Under the pieces are notes generated by a model that had not been told where the DNA came from, searched no databases, and worked only from the letters and a program-made list of their open reading frames with translations. From assembly GCA_963665545.2 (NCBI GenBank), contig CAXXKZ010000007.1:580096-644095 (forward strand): DNA of 64,000 bases, read 5' to 3'. The first letter of the stretch is position 1, and every line of letters begins with the position of its first letter. Both the position numbers and the translations under genes were made by a program. Origin of the DNA: G963665545 sp963665545 (lineage in GTDB: Bacteria > Pseudomonadota > Gammaproteobacteria > Xanthomonadales > SZUA-36). Below are positions 9,344-19,012 of the stretch, in pieces.

Positions 9344-9804
9344 ATACACCAACAATCAAAGATAAGCGCGCCCAGGGCCAACCCATCCGAGTGCTGGTCA
9401 CAAAAATCGGCCTTGATGGCCATGACCGGGGCAGCCGTGTCGTGGCGGCATTCTTGCGCGATGCCGGCATGGACGTGATTTACACGCCCCCGTGGCAGAG
9501 CATAGAAGATGTGGTTTCAATGGCAGGCCAGGAAGACGTCGAAGTAATAGGGGTCAGCTCACTGGCCACGGATCACCTGATTATTCCCGATCTCGCCGCG
9601 GCCTTGAGTGGCGCAGGCCTGGAAAATGTTGCCTTGGTGGTGGGCGGCATCGTCCCGGACAGTGAAGTGGATATGCTTTCACGGGCAGGGGTCGCGGCGA
9701 TATTCGGCCCCGGGTCGGCGCGCGATGACATCGTCTCGTCTGTCGCCCGGTTGGGCCGGGACGTGCAGCGGGAAAAACTCGATTTTACAGGCGTTGGCGC
9801 ATGA
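9340..9804 (+). CDS. Cobalamin-binding small subunit of an acyl-CoA mutase
   Basis: 154-residue B12-binding domain (Rossmann-like) of a two-subunit AdoCbl-dependent acyl-CoA mutase. It carries VTKIGLDGHDRGSRV, the base-off/His-on DxHxxG motif that ligates cobalt through histidine, and the lower-ligand pocket residues around GVSSLATDH and VVGGIVPD. ATG 9340 is used because it overlaps the TetR stop and places the first beta strand (IRVLVTKIG) close to the N-terminus. The stop overlaps the start of the large subunit by four bases (ATGA, 9801-9804). A split small B12 subunit is found in isobutyryl-CoA and 2-hydroxyisobutyryl-CoA mutases. Confidence 0.92.
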   Translation: MNTPTIKDKRAQGQPIRVLVTKIGLDGHDRGSRVVAAFLRDAGMDVIYTPPWQSIEDVVSMAGQEDVEVIGVSSLATDHLIIPDLAAALSGAGLENVALVVGGIVPDSEVDMLSRAGVAAIFGPGSARDDIVSSVARLGRDVQREKLDFTGVGA

Positions 9805-11513
9805 GCCGCGCAGAACAGCTGAGCTTCAGAGAATTCGAAACATCCCGCCAGCAGTGGCAAAAGGACTACGAAACGCAGATTCCCTCGGCTAAGGTTATAC
9901 GCAACCGGTCGGGCATCGCGATCAATCCGCTGTACACGCCGGCCGATTGGTCCGCTGAGCATTACCTCGAGGATCTGGGTTTTCCCGGGCAAACGCCTTA
10001 TACCCGGGGGATCTACCCGACCATGCACCGCGGTCGAACCTGGACCCAACGTCAATTGATTGGTCTGGGAACGCCGCAGGACTACAATCGCCGCGTGCTC
10101 AGATTGCTGGACGCCGGCGCTTCCGCAATCAGCCTGATTCCCTGCAATTCCGGGTTTCGTGGTGTCGACTGCGATGAAGTGCCGCTGCCGTTGCTGGGAA
10201 CCTGCGGCACCGTGGTAAATACGCTTGAAGACATGGATGTGGCGCTGGCCAAGGTGCCGATCGGCGACATTTCGACCGCCATGAATGACCCCACGCCATT
10301 CACTTTCCTGGCCTTCCTGGTGGGTGTCGCCAAGCGCCGTGGGGTCGATATCCGGCGCATTACCGGCACCTCGAACCAAAGCGACTACATCTCTCATTTC
10401 GTCGCCAACCACATGTTTTACCGACTGTCCCTGCCAGGCTCGCGGCGAGTTCTGCTTGATCACATCGATTATTGCCGCCAGCACCTGCCCGGCTGGAACC
10501 CTGTTTCCGTCGTTGGGCAACACATGCAGCAAGCCGGCGCCACCCCGGCAGAAGCCATGGCATTTACACTCTGCACGGCAATTCAATACGCCGAAGACTG
10601 CCTCGAACGCGGCATGGAAGCGGATGCCTTTTTGCCTCGTTTCACCTTCTTTTTCGATATCTCCATCAGCTTTTTCGAAGAAATCGCCAAATTCCGTGCC
10701 GGCCGGCGCATGTGGGCACGGATTGCCCAGGATCGATTCGGGGCTTGCGACCCCAAATCATGGCGATTCAAGTTTCATGCGCAGACTTCAGGACTGGACC
10801 TGACGGTCCAGCAGCCACTCAACAATATTGCCCGAGTCGCTACCCAGGCCATAGCCGGTATTCTCAGCGGTCTGCAATCGATGCACACCGACGCCCATGA
10901 TGAAGCTGTCGCCAGCCCCTCCGAAGAAGCTGCACGTATTGCCATTGCCACGCAGAATATTCTTCGCGAAGAAGCGCATCTGTGCGACGTGATTGATCCC
11001 CTGGGCGGTTCTTTTTACATTGAGAAACTCACCAATGACATGGAAGAGGAGATCCACGCCGTCATGCGTCGGGTGGCGGATGCGGGGGGTATGTATCGGG
11101 CAGTCGAGAGTGGCCTGGTGCAGTCGATGATCGGCCACTCATCGCTGGCCTTCCAGGAGCGGATTGAAAATGGTCAGCAGAAGGTGGTGGGTGTCACTGC
11201 TTACCAGGTCGAGGAAGAGGCCGTGCAAGCGCCACCGAAACGCCCGGATCCGCAGGCCATGCAAGCGCATGTTGAATCACTGCGTCGGTTCAAGGAAAGC
11301 CGCGATCAAGATCAGATTTCCAGCCTGCTTGATCGTATCCGCCAAGCTGCCCATTCAACCGCCCATTCAGCCGCCCCTTCAACGGCCCATTCAGCGCAGG
11401 GCAATATTTTTGCCTGCGTGGTGGATGCCGCTGAGGGCGGCGTCACCCACGGGGAGATTGTTTCCTGCCTGCGCGAGGAGCTTGGTTTCGGGCAGCCCCT
11501 CATTATTGCTTGA
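9801..11513 (+). CDS. Acyl-CoA mutase large subunit, divergent substrate pocket
   Basis: 570-residue catalytic TIM-barrel subunit of the methylmalonyl-CoA mutase family, working with the B12 subunit just upstream. Family landmarks are YTRGIYPTMHRGRTW, the catalytic histidine in VVGQHMQQAGA (about residue 240), LPRFTFFFDISISFFEEIAKFRAGRRMW, HAQTSGLDL and VIDPLGGSFYIE. Compared from memory with the Propionibacterium enzyme, the arginine that grips the methylmalonyl carboxylate (VRNTYIY) is alanine here (VANHMFY), the TIQNDILKE segment reads TSNQSDYIS, and AFDLPTHRGYDSD reads IPCNSGFRGVDCD. I infer a non-methylmalonyl, possibly new, substrate. A 12-bp tandem repeat encodes an AHSTAHSA-like linker near residue 520. 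Confidence 0.88.
   Translation: MSRAEQLSFREFETSRQQWQKDYETQIPSAKVIRNRSGIAINPLYTPADWSAEHYLEDLGFPGQTPYTRGIYPTMHRGRTWTQRQLIGLGTPQDYNRRVLRLLDAGASAISLIPCNSGFRGVDCDEVPLPLLGTCGTVVNTLEDMDVALAKVPIGDISTAMNDPTPFTFLAFLVGVAKRRGVDIRRITGTSNQSDYISHFVANHMFYRLSLPGSRRVLLDHIDYCRQHLPGWNPVSVVGQHMQQAGATPAEAMAFTLCTAIQYAEDCLERGMEADAFLPRFTFFFDISISFFEEIAKFRAGRRMWARIAQDRFGACDPKSWRFKFHAQTSGLDLTVQQPLNNIARVATQAIAGILSGLQSMHTDAHDEAVASPSEEAARIAIATQNILREEAHLCDVIDPLGGSFYIEKLTNDMEEEIHAVMRRVADAGGMYRAVESGLVQSMIGHSSLAFQERIENGQQKVVGVTAYQVEEEAVQAPPKRPDPQAMQAHVESLRRFKESRDQDQISSLLDRIRQAAHSTAHSAAPSTAHSAQGNIFACVVDAAEGGVTHGEIVSCLREELGFGQPLIIA
11349..11396 (+). repeat. 12-bp tandem repeat, four units, inside the mutase gene
   Basis: Four in-frame 12-base units (GCCCATTCAACC, GCCCATTCAGCC, GCCCCTTCAACG, GCCCATTCAGCG) encode AHST, AHSA, APST and AHSA at about residues 517-532. 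This falls in the linker before the last mutase helices, a place that tolerates length change. It resembles in length the noncoding 12-bp array at 34617. Confidence 0.85.
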
Positions 11514-11519
11514 TAGGAC

Positions 11520-12506
11520 ATGAACACGGCGGCCCCATTGAAATCTGATGCCAGAGGCGCAGACCGTCTACGGATCGATGCTCTGATCGAAGGCGTAACG
11601 CGCGGTCACGCGGCGATGCTCGGCCGGGCCATCAGCATGGTTGAGGCCGGTGGCGCGGCGGCAGCGGCGATGTGCGAAAGGCTCCCTGCGGTCGCTGCGC
11701 CCAAGTTGGTGGCCGGCATTACCGGGCCGCCCGGCTCCGGCAAGTCGACGCTGATCAACGCCTGTGTGCAGCACTGGCGCCATCAGGATCGTAAGGTGGC
11801 CGTGATTGCCGTCGATCCCAGCAGTCCCATCAGTGGCGGCGCGGTGCTCGGCGATCGAGCCCGGATGGGCAGCCATTCCGGTGATTCGGGGGTATTCATC
11901 CGTTCCCTATCCACGCTGGGCCACATGGGTGGTCTGAGCGAGGCAGTTGATGACATCCTGCTGCTGCTAAGGGTGTCTCCTTTTGACATTGTATTACTGG
12001 AGACCGTGGGTGCAGGTCAGTCGGAGACCGAGGTGTCGGAGGTTGCCGACGTCAGCGTGGTGGTATCGGCGCCAGGCCTCGGTGATGAGATCCAGGCGAT
12101 CAAGGCGGGCATACTTGAAATCGCGGATATCCTCGTCGTCAACAAGCATGATCTTGCCGGCGCCGATGCGACAAAAAGTCATCTGCTGTCGATGCTCAAA
12201 TTGCGCACCGGCGCGCCGCGCAATGTGCAGGTATTGACCACCGATGCTCTGCGGGGTGAAGGCGTTTCGGAATTGGTAGAGCACATCGAATCGGCGGATG
12301 CCGCACTGCTGGATCAGGATCGTCGCCGCAAAGCCCTACACCGGCTGCGCAAACGGGTTGCCCGGGCTGCAGCGGGGCGTGCCGCACAACGGGTGGAAGT
12401 GCTCGTTGAAGAATTAGGAGATGAGCACTTCCCCGAGGACATCCAGAACGTCGATGTCCAGGCGCTGGCGGATGAGCTGCTAGCTAGTGTGCTGCAAGGC
12501 GCCTAA
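11520..12506 (+). CDS. meaB: MeaB/ArgK-type GTPase chaperone of the mutase
   Basis: 328-residue G3E-family GTPase that loads and protects AdoCbl in acyl-CoA mutases and ejects damaged cofactor. Motifs are the P-loop GITGPPGSGKSTLI, AVDPSSPISGGAVLGDRARM (switch I), ETVGAGQSETEV (switch II/III) and NKHDLAGAD for guanine. It begins six bases after the mutase stop, completing TetR-B12 subunit-mutase-MeaB. Its end overlaps the convergent aceE by 27 bases, so antisense interference is possible. Confidence 0.95.
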   Translation: MNTAAPLKSDARGADRLRIDALIEGVTRGHAAMLGRAISMVEAGGAAAAAMCERLPAVAAPKLVAGITGPPGSGKSTLINACVQHWRHQDRKVAVIAVDPSSPISGGAVLGDRARMGSHSGDSGVFIRSLSTLGHMGGLSEAVDDILLLLRVSPFDIVLLETVGAGQSETEVSEVADVSVVVSAPGLGDEIQAIKAGILEIADILVVNKHDLAGADATKSHLLSMLKLRTGAPRNVQVLTTDALRGEGVSELVEHIESADAALLDQDRRRKALHRLRKRVARAAAGRAAQRVEVLVEELGDEHFPEDIQNVDVQALADELLASVLQGA

Positions 12507-15099
12507 AGCAGCACTGACAATGGCGTCCGAATCAATGCCAAAATATTGCCTCAGCACCGGCCTGGACTCGCTCAACCCGTAGCCGTCGGTGCCCAGGCAG
12601 ATCAACCTTCCTGGCACCCAGTTGGCCACGGTGGCCGGCAGGGCTTTCATGTAGTCAGAGGTGGCAATGACCACATCGTCATCGTTCCCCAGCACCTGCG
12701 TGATATAGGGCGCGCGCTGTTCTTCATCCGGGTGTAAGCGATTCCAGTCTTCGCATTCGATCGCATCCCGGTACAGCTGACTGTAGCTGGTGACGCTATA
12801 CACATCGCTCGCAATGCCTTGTTCTTCTAGCCGCTGCGCCGCGCCGAGTACTTGCTGCATGATGCTGCCACTGCCCAGCAGGCTCACTCGCCGCCTGGCG
12901 CCTTCGATCCGTGAGGCCTGATAGCAATAGATGCCTCTGATAATACCGTCACCACTGTTCTGCGGCTGAGATGGCTGGGCATGGTTTTCGTTGTAGACCG
13001 TCAGGTAATAAAACACATCGTCCTGCGCCACGTACATTCGGCGAATTCCTTCCCGGACAATGACGGCCAGTTCGAATGCAAAAGCGGGATCGTAACTCAT
13101 CAGGTTGGGTACGGTATTGGCCACAACATGTGAGTGGCCGTCTTCGTGTTGCAAGCCTTCGCCGTTCAGCGTGGTGCGCCCGGCCGTACCACCCACCAAG
13201 AAACCGCGACAGAGCGAGTCGCCACAGGCCCAGATCAAGTCGCCCACCCGTTGGAACCCAAACATCGAATAAAAGATATAAAACGGGATGGTCGGCACCC
13301 CAAAATGTGAATAGGCACTGCCGGCAGCCATGAATGAGGCCATGGCGCCGGCCTCGCAAATCCCTTCTTCCAGAATCTGGCCCGATGCGCTTTCGCGGTA
13401 GGGAGAGATCGAGTCGGCATCAACGGGCCGATAATTCTGGCCGTGGGGCGAATAGATGCCAACCTGGCGGAACAGGTCATCCATGCCGAATGTTCGGGCC
13501 TCGTCCGGCACGATGGGTACCACGAACTGACCAATGTCCGGGTCCCGCATCAGTTTGGAAATCATGCGCACCAGTGACATGGTGGTGGAAATGCTGCGCT
13601 CGGTGCCGGCCAGCGCATCGGCAAAGGCTGATTCGTCTGGTTCCGGCAGGCTCATGCATTGAGCTTCACGTACCGGTTGAAAGCCACCGAGTTGCTTGCG
13701 GCATTGTTGCAGGTAGGCGACCTCGGGGCTGTCTTCTCCAGGGTGGTAAAGCGCTGCGACCTCGATCTCCTCGGGGCTCATCGGGATACCAAATCGTTGG
13801 GCGCTTGCCTGCCGTTCGGATTCGTTCATTTTCTTTTTCTGATGAGTGATATTGCGGCCTTCGCCTCCCGGCCCCATGCCATAACCCTTGAGCGTCTTGA
13901 CCAGAATCACGGTCGGCTTGCCTTTGCTTTGAACGGCATGCTGGTAAGCGGCATAGATCTTTTTGTGGTCGTGACCCTCCCCGGCGTATGGAGCGAATCT
14001 CCTCGTCGGTAAGATTACGAATGAGGTCCGCCAGAGCCGGATTGCCGCGCGTCCAGTGCTCACGCACCTGGTCGCCGGGAAGAACCGAATACATCTGGTA
14101 GTCGCCGTCGACTGCCTCATCCATGCGCTTTTGCATGACGCCCGCCACATCGCGGGCGAACAACTCATCCCATGCCGAACCCCAGACGACTTTCAGCACA
14201 TTCCAGTGTGCGCCGCGGAAAACGCTTTCCAGTTCCTGGATGATTTTGCCGTTGCCGCGAACGGGTCCATCGAGCCTCTGCAGGTTGCAGTTGACCACCA
14301 GGATGAGGTTGTCGAGGTTCTCGCGCGCGGCGATATTGATGGTGCCGAGCACTTCAGGCTCGTCGCTTTCACCGTCGCCGATGAAGCACCAGATTTTGCC
14401 GCCATTGTCTGCTTTGAGGCCGCGATGCTCGAGGTACTTGGCAAAACGGGCCAGGTAGATGGAGGACACGGTGGACAGGCCCATGGATGCGGTTGGGCAA
14501 GGCCAAAACTGCGGCATGCGACGCGGGTGGGGGTAAGAACTCAAGCCCCCGCCTGCAGCCAATTCGCGCCGGAAATTCTTCACTTGGTTCTCGCTGAGAC
14601 GACCCTCCAGGAAGGCGCGAGCATAGACACCTGGGGAGGCATGCGGCTGAACATTGACAATGTCTCCACCGAAGTTCGAATCACGATTGCGGAAGAAGTG
14701 GTTGAATCCCACTTCCATCATCGTCGCCGCAGATGCATAGGTGGCGATATGGCTGCCGACGCCCGATCCCGAATCAAATGCCTGCAATACCATCGCCATG
14801 GCGTTCCAGCGGTGGATATTCTCGATCCGCTGCTCCATGTCGATATCGCCAGGATATGCCGGTTGTGACTCGGGGGGAATGCTGTTGCGATAGGGGGTGT
14901 TGAGGGTGGCCTCTTCGAGCAATACGCCCGAGGCCAGCGCCTGATTCTGCAGGCTGCGCAACAACTCCCGCACGTGCGGTCGGCCGTGGGCCCGGTGGAA
15001 GGCCTCGAGGGCCTCAAGCCACTCGTGCTTTTCCTCGGCCCAGGAGTCTTCAGAGGGGATTTTCTCAGGTTTCTTGTTCATCATCTCATTCAAAAGCAT
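12480..15099 (-). pseudogene. aceE: Pyruvate dehydrogenase E1 (homodimeric AceE), frameshifted
   Basis: ThDP-dependent E1 that decarboxylates pyruvate and acetylates the lipoyl E2. The N-terminal part (15099 down to about 13978) carries the ThDP motif GDGESDEPE to NCN and matches AceE up to TDEEIRSIRRGG. The rest (from about 13974 to 12480) resumes in another frame with HDHKKIYAAYQHAV, as expected next. Deleting one C in CCC at 13975-13977 (plus strand) restores CGG-GGA-GGT-CAC and a single protein of about 870 residues. A stand-alone aceE without aceF or lpd nearby may be a second copy, which would tolerate loss; otherwise the indel is likely a sequencing error. Start may be 15099 or an ATG at 15084/15081. 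Confidence 0.9.
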
Positions 15100-15256
15100 T
15101 TAGCCCATTCTATGAGACGCAGTATACTGAGAAATCCGAAAGACTGGAAAACAAAGTCGGTGCGAGGGAGCGCCCTGCAAGAGGATTAACATTACCGTAA
15201 TAATGTAAAAACACATTTTGAGGTACACTTGGATTTTGCAAATGGAGGCATCGAAG

Positions 15257-16150
15257 GTGCGAGAATTCAGTAAGGACCAGCCCCTGGCCATTATTGGTGC
15301 AGGCGTGATGGGTACCAAGGTTGCGTGGGCCTGTGCCCGCGCCGGGCTCCAGACACGGCTGTTCGACGTTGAAGAAGGCAAGGCCACAGAATCGGCGCTA
15401 AGAGCGGAGCGTTGGAGTGGCGGTGAGGAGCTGCAGCGGGTCAAACACAATCTTGCGGTTTGCGCCACACTCAGTGAAGCGATGGATGGTGTCCAGCTGG
15501 CCTTTGAAAACGTGCCCGAGGACCTCGCCTTAAAACAACGCGTTTTGCCTGAACTCGCCGCCCATCTGGCTGATGACGCTTATTTGGGCTCTAATGCCTC
15601 GTCGATTACTGTCACCCCTCTGGCGACGGCTTCAGGCATGCCCGATCGATTCTTCAGCATGAATTTCACCGACCCCAGGACGGACAGGTTGGTGGAGATG
15701 ATGACCAATGCTGAAACAGGGCCGGCAACCATCCGCTTTGCGCTGGCCTGGGCGGATGCCATCGGCATGGTCCCCATCCAGGTGCGTAAGGAACAACTTG
15801 GCTATGCATTCAATCGCTTATGGCGGGTGATCAAGAAGGAAGTACTCCGCCAGGTGGCAGAAGGTGTCATCCTGCCAGAGGAAATTGATCGGGCCTGGAT
15901 GCTCACGTTCGGCACCCCCTATGGGCCTTGCGGATTGATGGATAAGGTCGGCTTGAAGGGAATCTGCAACGTGGAAAATATTTACTACGAAGATTCCAGC
16001 GACCCTTCCGATGCGCCGCCACAGTTCCTCATTGACATGGTCAATCGAGGCGAACTGGGCATTCCCTCGGGCAAGGGATTTTACGACTATCCCAATCCGG
16101 CGTATAAGCAGCCGGGCTTTCTCAGTGGTGGAAAATCGGCAGAGAAATGA
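15257..16150 (+). CDS. 3-hydroxyacyl-CoA dehydrogenase family protein
   Basis: NAD-dependent dehydrogenase of the 3-hydroxyacyl-CoA type, about 297 residues. The Rossmann motif AIIGAGVMGTKVAW is at the N-terminus, followed by AFENVPEDLALKQRVLPEL, SNASSITVTPLA and the C-terminal domain with YAFNRLWRVIKKEVLRQVAEGV and GKGFYDYPNP. GTG 15257 is chosen because GGAGG at 15244-15248 is spaced eight bases from it; the ATG at 15242 would overlap that ribosome site. It lies divergent from aceE and leads the hydroxyacyl-CoA dehydrogenase/VOC/dipeptidase group. A role in acyl-CoA oxidation next to the mutase operon is plausible; the substrate is unknown. Confidence 0.85.
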   Translation: MREFSKDQPLAIIGAGVMGTKVAWACARAGLQTRLFDVEEGKATESALRAERWSGGEELQRVKHNLAVCATLSEAMDGVQLAFENVPEDLALKQRVLPELAAHLADDAYLGSNASSITVTPLATASGMPDRFFSMNFTDPRTDRLVEMMTNAETGPATIRFALAWADAIGMVPIQVRKEQLGYAFNRLWRVIKKEVLRQVAEGVILPEEIDRAWMLTFGTPYGPCGLMDKVGLKGICNVENIYYEDSSDPSDAPPQFLIDMVNRGELGIPSGKGFYDYPNPAYKQPGFLSGGKSAEK

Positions 16151-16211
16151 CAGCCTGTAGCGCCGGGTGGGGGGATGTTATCCTCCCGGGCTAACAGTAA
16201 AGGAGACGCCC

Positions 16212-17084
16212 ATGCTGCCGATGGCTGCGATCTGCCCGATCGCCATGATGACGTTCACTTCACCCGATCTTGATGCGGTGCAGGATCGCTATGAGCAGCA
16301 TTTGCACTATGAGCTGCGCGCCGAAGGGGTCATCTCTGAAGACCTGGCCAATAGCTGGCAGGCATCCAAGCTTACGGGTCGCCGTTACATTTTGCTGGGG
16401 CCGGCTTCGGGGGAGAAAATCTACCTGCGCGCCATAGAGGGGCCCAAAACACCGGGCTTCGAGCCCCTCAAATCCTTCGGTTGGACAACCGCAGAGATTG
16501 TTGTAAAAGACGCATTCACCCTGGCTTCCTCGCTCAATGGCTCACCCTTTGTTGAGGAAACCGCACTGCGGGTGCTGCCACTCGATTTCACCGATGACAT
16601 GATCAACTTCCGGGTCATAGGCCCGGACGGAGAGGCGCTGTTTCTGACCCAACTCGATGATGTCGTGCCCAACTTTCCGTTTGCCCAGGCGAAATCATTC
16701 GTCGACCATATTTTCATGACACTCGTGACCAACAAAGACCCGCGGGAATCACAGTTGTTTTACGAAAACTTGTTTCATCTCACCAGCGTGTCCCCGATCG
16801 GTGGGCTGGAAAGTGGGCTGCATGTGATGAATCTCCCCAACGGATGCGTGCTGGAGCTCGATTCTCCGGCACTCGAAACCACCGAACGTCCACAGCTCGA
16901 TGGCGAGCTGCCGCCTGGTATGGCGATCTCGACCTACTACATGAACGCTCTTGACCGCGACGACCTGCCTTATCTGAGCGAGCCCAAAGCTTTTGACGAG
17001 GCGCCCTACGGCAAGCGTCGCGCGGTGAGTCTGAAGGGTCCGTCGGGCGAGCTCATCGAATTGCTCGAATTCAAGATGAAGTGA
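16212..17084 (+). CDS. Two-domain VOC (glyoxalase/dioxygenase fold) protein
   Basis: About 290 residues with two vicinal-oxygen-chelate half-domains. The first starts at MMTFTSPDLDAVQDRYEQHL and the second at FVDHIFMTLVTNKDPRESQLFYENLF, with VLELD and SGELIELLEF as late metal-edge strands. Such proteins include glyoxalases, extradiol dioxygenases and epimerases such as methylmalonyl-CoA epimerase; here the metal-ligand pattern is not clear enough to choose. ATG 16212 has AAGGAG seven bases upstream. Position behind the hydroxyacyl-CoA dehydrogenase suggests work on a CoA or hydroxy-acid intermediate, which is inference. Confidence 0.75.
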   Translation: MLPMAAICPIAMMTFTSPDLDAVQDRYEQHLHYELRAEGVISEDLANSWQASKLTGRRYILLGPASGEKIYLRAIEGPKTPGFEPLKSFGWTTAEIVVKDAFTLASSLNGSPFVEETALRVLPLDFTDDMINFRVIGPDGEALFLTQLDDVVPNFPFAQAKSFVDHIFMTLVTNKDPRESQLFYENLFHLTSVSPIGGLESGLHVMNLPNGCVLELDSPALETTERPQLDGELPPGMAISTYYMNALDRDDLPYLSEPKAFDEAPYGKRRAVSLKGPSGELIELLEFKMK

Positions 17085-17192
17085 GCCCCTTCGCACCCAT
17101 TTACACTGAATGGTTGTACACTAATAAATATTATTGCCATAATGTAAATGTATTGACACATCCAAGATACCGTTATACCGAAGGAGATCCTC

Positions 17193-18191
17193 ATGGCCGT
17201 TGAAGTATCCGAAAAAGCTCGTCAATTGCACGCTGATGCACTGGTCTGGGATATGGTGTGGCCCTGGGAGCCCTGGTGCGACAACGGTTTGGACAAGCTG
17301 CCGGATTTCAAGGCGGCCGGCACCGATGTGTTGTCGCTGACTTTGGCGGGTGACAACCACAATATTTATCAGGCTGTGACCCGGGTCGCAGAAACGCGGG
17401 CGGCCCTGGCAGGCATGAGTGATCAGGTGACTCTGTGCGAAAGCGCCAGCGCTGTCAGGCAGGCGCGTAGCGAAGGCAAACTGGCTGTCTTGCTGCATTT
17501 CGAGGGCACGCGCTGCTTTGAGCGACGCCTTGATATGGTCGAGGTGTTCTACAAGCTGGGCGTCAAGCACACATTGCTGGCATTCAATAACGCCAATTCG
17601 GCATCCGGTGGCCTGATGGAAGCTGAGGACGCGGGCCTGACCAATTTCGGCCGCAGCCTGATCACCGAGATGGAACGGGTAGGGATGCTGCTGGACCTCA
17701 GCCACGTTGGGCACCGTACTGCCCGGGAGGCGATGGAAATGTCAACCAAGCCTTGCGTATTCACCCATTCCAACGTGAATGCCTTGTTCGAACATCCCAG
17801 GAATCTCAGCGACGAAGAAATGAAACAGTGTGCGGAGACTGGTGGGTTGGTCGGTATTGCCTCCAGTACCATGTACCGCGACGCGATCCCTTCCACGGCT
17901 GAATCCCTGTTTGCGCATCTGGACCATATGACCCAGCTACTGGGCTCCGAGCATGTTGGCCTGGGCCTCGATATCATCTTCAATCCCGCGCCATTGAACG
18001 ACTGGATGCGCAGTCGCACCGATGAATGGCCAGACGCGGCCGCGCCGGACTGGCCGGGCATTGATTCGATAACCCTCGATGAGATTCCGCAGCTCACTCA
18101 ATGCATGCTCGATGCCGGTTATCCCGAGAATGACATCCGCAATATTCTGGGCGGCAACTACCTGCGCCTGGCACAGACGCTTTGGGGATAA
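17193..18191 (+). CDS. Membrane dipeptidase, peptidase family M19
   Basis: 332-residue zinc dipeptidase of the renal-dipeptidase family. Typical features are HADALVWDMVWPWEPW (HxD-like N-terminal metal site with the histidine replaced or shifted), LLHFEGTRCFERRLD (bridging glutamate), LDLSHVGHRTAREAM, FTHSNVNALFEHPRNLSDEE and HVGLGLDIIF near the end. No signal peptide is visible, so despite the family name it is probably cytoplasmic. Family members also open D-amino-acid dipeptides and lactam-type substrates. A GAAGGAG site precedes ATG 17193. Confidence 0.88.
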   Translation: MAVEVSEKARQLHADALVWDMVWPWEPWCDNGLDKLPDFKAAGTDVLSLTLAGDNHNIYQAVTRVAETRAALAGMSDQVTLCESASAVRQARSEGKLAVLLHFEGTRCFERRLDMVEVFYKLGVKHTLLAFNNANSASGGLMEAEDAGLTNFGRSLITEMERVGMLLDLSHVGHRTAREAMEMSTKPCVFTHSNVNALFEHPRNLSDEEMKQCAETGGLVGIASSTMYRDAIPSTAESLFAHLDHMTQLLGSEHVGLGLDIIFNPAPLNDWMRSRTDEWPDAAAPDWPGIDSITLDEIPQLTQCMLDAGYPENDIRNILGGNYLRLAQTLWG

Positions 18192-18212
18192 GGCTGACCC
18201 ATCCGGGAACAA

Positions 18213-18262
18213 CGGAGCCGCAGGCGACCCACCGGCCCCGGTTGGGTAAGTCGAGCAAAGCG
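18213..18262 (+). repeat. Dispersed 50-bp repeat, copy A
   Basis: The stretch starting CGGAGCCGCAGGCGACCC and running to TCGAGCAAAGCG recurs in inverted orientation at 20495-20543 with only a few mismatches. The two copies bracket the TetR and MFS genes. No coding potential is evident. Confidence 0.75.
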
Positions 18263-18297
18263 AGACTCCTTTCTGCGGCTACGGTTGTTGGCCGAAG

Positions 18298-18903
18298 TCA
18301 GCGCTGGGCGGCGCTCAAAACTTTTCCAATATACCGCTCTACCATCGAAGGCAACTGATATTGAAAGCCGGATGCGGGTGAAAAGACGATCTGGATCGCC
18401 AGGCCTTCAACGAAGGACACCAGCGCGAAAGCTTCTGCCGGGGCGTCGCATTCCTGGCGAATGTAACCGTCATCTTGCAGTCGCGCTATCTCATCCGCGA
18501 ACAGGTCCTGAACCACTTTGTAGCGTCTGACCTGCTGCGCCATGTAGGTGGTTTGCCCGATGGTGTTGCCGAGATTGGCGAGGACGATCTTCCACATGTC
18601 GCGGCCCTCATCATCCAGGGGCATTAGCGCTTCGGACATCGCCTGCAGCCGCGCCAGCCCTTCGGTTGCGCTGGCCGAATCGATCGCCATACGGACCCGC
18701 TGGTCAACGAACAGGTCTTTGGTATGCCGCAGTAAATCGTCTTTGGTGTCGAAATAGTGCTGCAGGGTGCCGGTGGTTACACCCAACTGGTCAGCGATGT
18801 CACTGAGTTTGAGCCGAGCCAGGCCGCGCTCGACAATCACCTTTCCGGTCGCCCGGGCGATTTCTTCCCTCTTCTGGTTACGGTCAAGTGGCTTGCGGCC
18901 CAT
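18298..18903 (-). CDS. TetR family regulator
   Basis: 201-residue TetR-type repressor. The helix-turn-helix lies at about residues 30-57 (LARLKLSDIADQLGVTTGTLQHYFDTKDDLL). The C-terminal half resembles the BetI-like ligand domain in length, but no ligand can be read. It is divergent from the MFS gene at 19013 with about 110 bases between starts, so the transporter is the likely target. Confidence 0.9.
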   Translation of the reverse strand: MGRKPLDRNQKREEIARATGKVIVERGLARLKLSDIADQLGVTTGTLQHYFDTKDDLLRHTKDLFVDQRVRMAIDSASATEGLARLQAMSEALMPLDDEGRDMWKIVLANLGNTIGQTTYMAQQVRRYKVVQDLFADEIARLQDDGYIRQECDAPAEAFALVSFVEGLAIQIVFSPASGFQYQLPSMVERYIGKVLSAAQR

Positions 18904-19012
18904 CTTCGGGACTCATGATTCCATGGCTAATTCAGGGTAGATTGTAGCCCAAGTCAGTTTGCATATATTGCCTTGGCTGTCAGACTGGCCGCTTGAATTC
19001 CGGAGTTGGTTT

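Noticed and set aside
9573..10586. 337-codon open frame opposite the mutase subunits
   Set aside because: Crosses the boundary of two well-supported genes on the other strand and has no domain.
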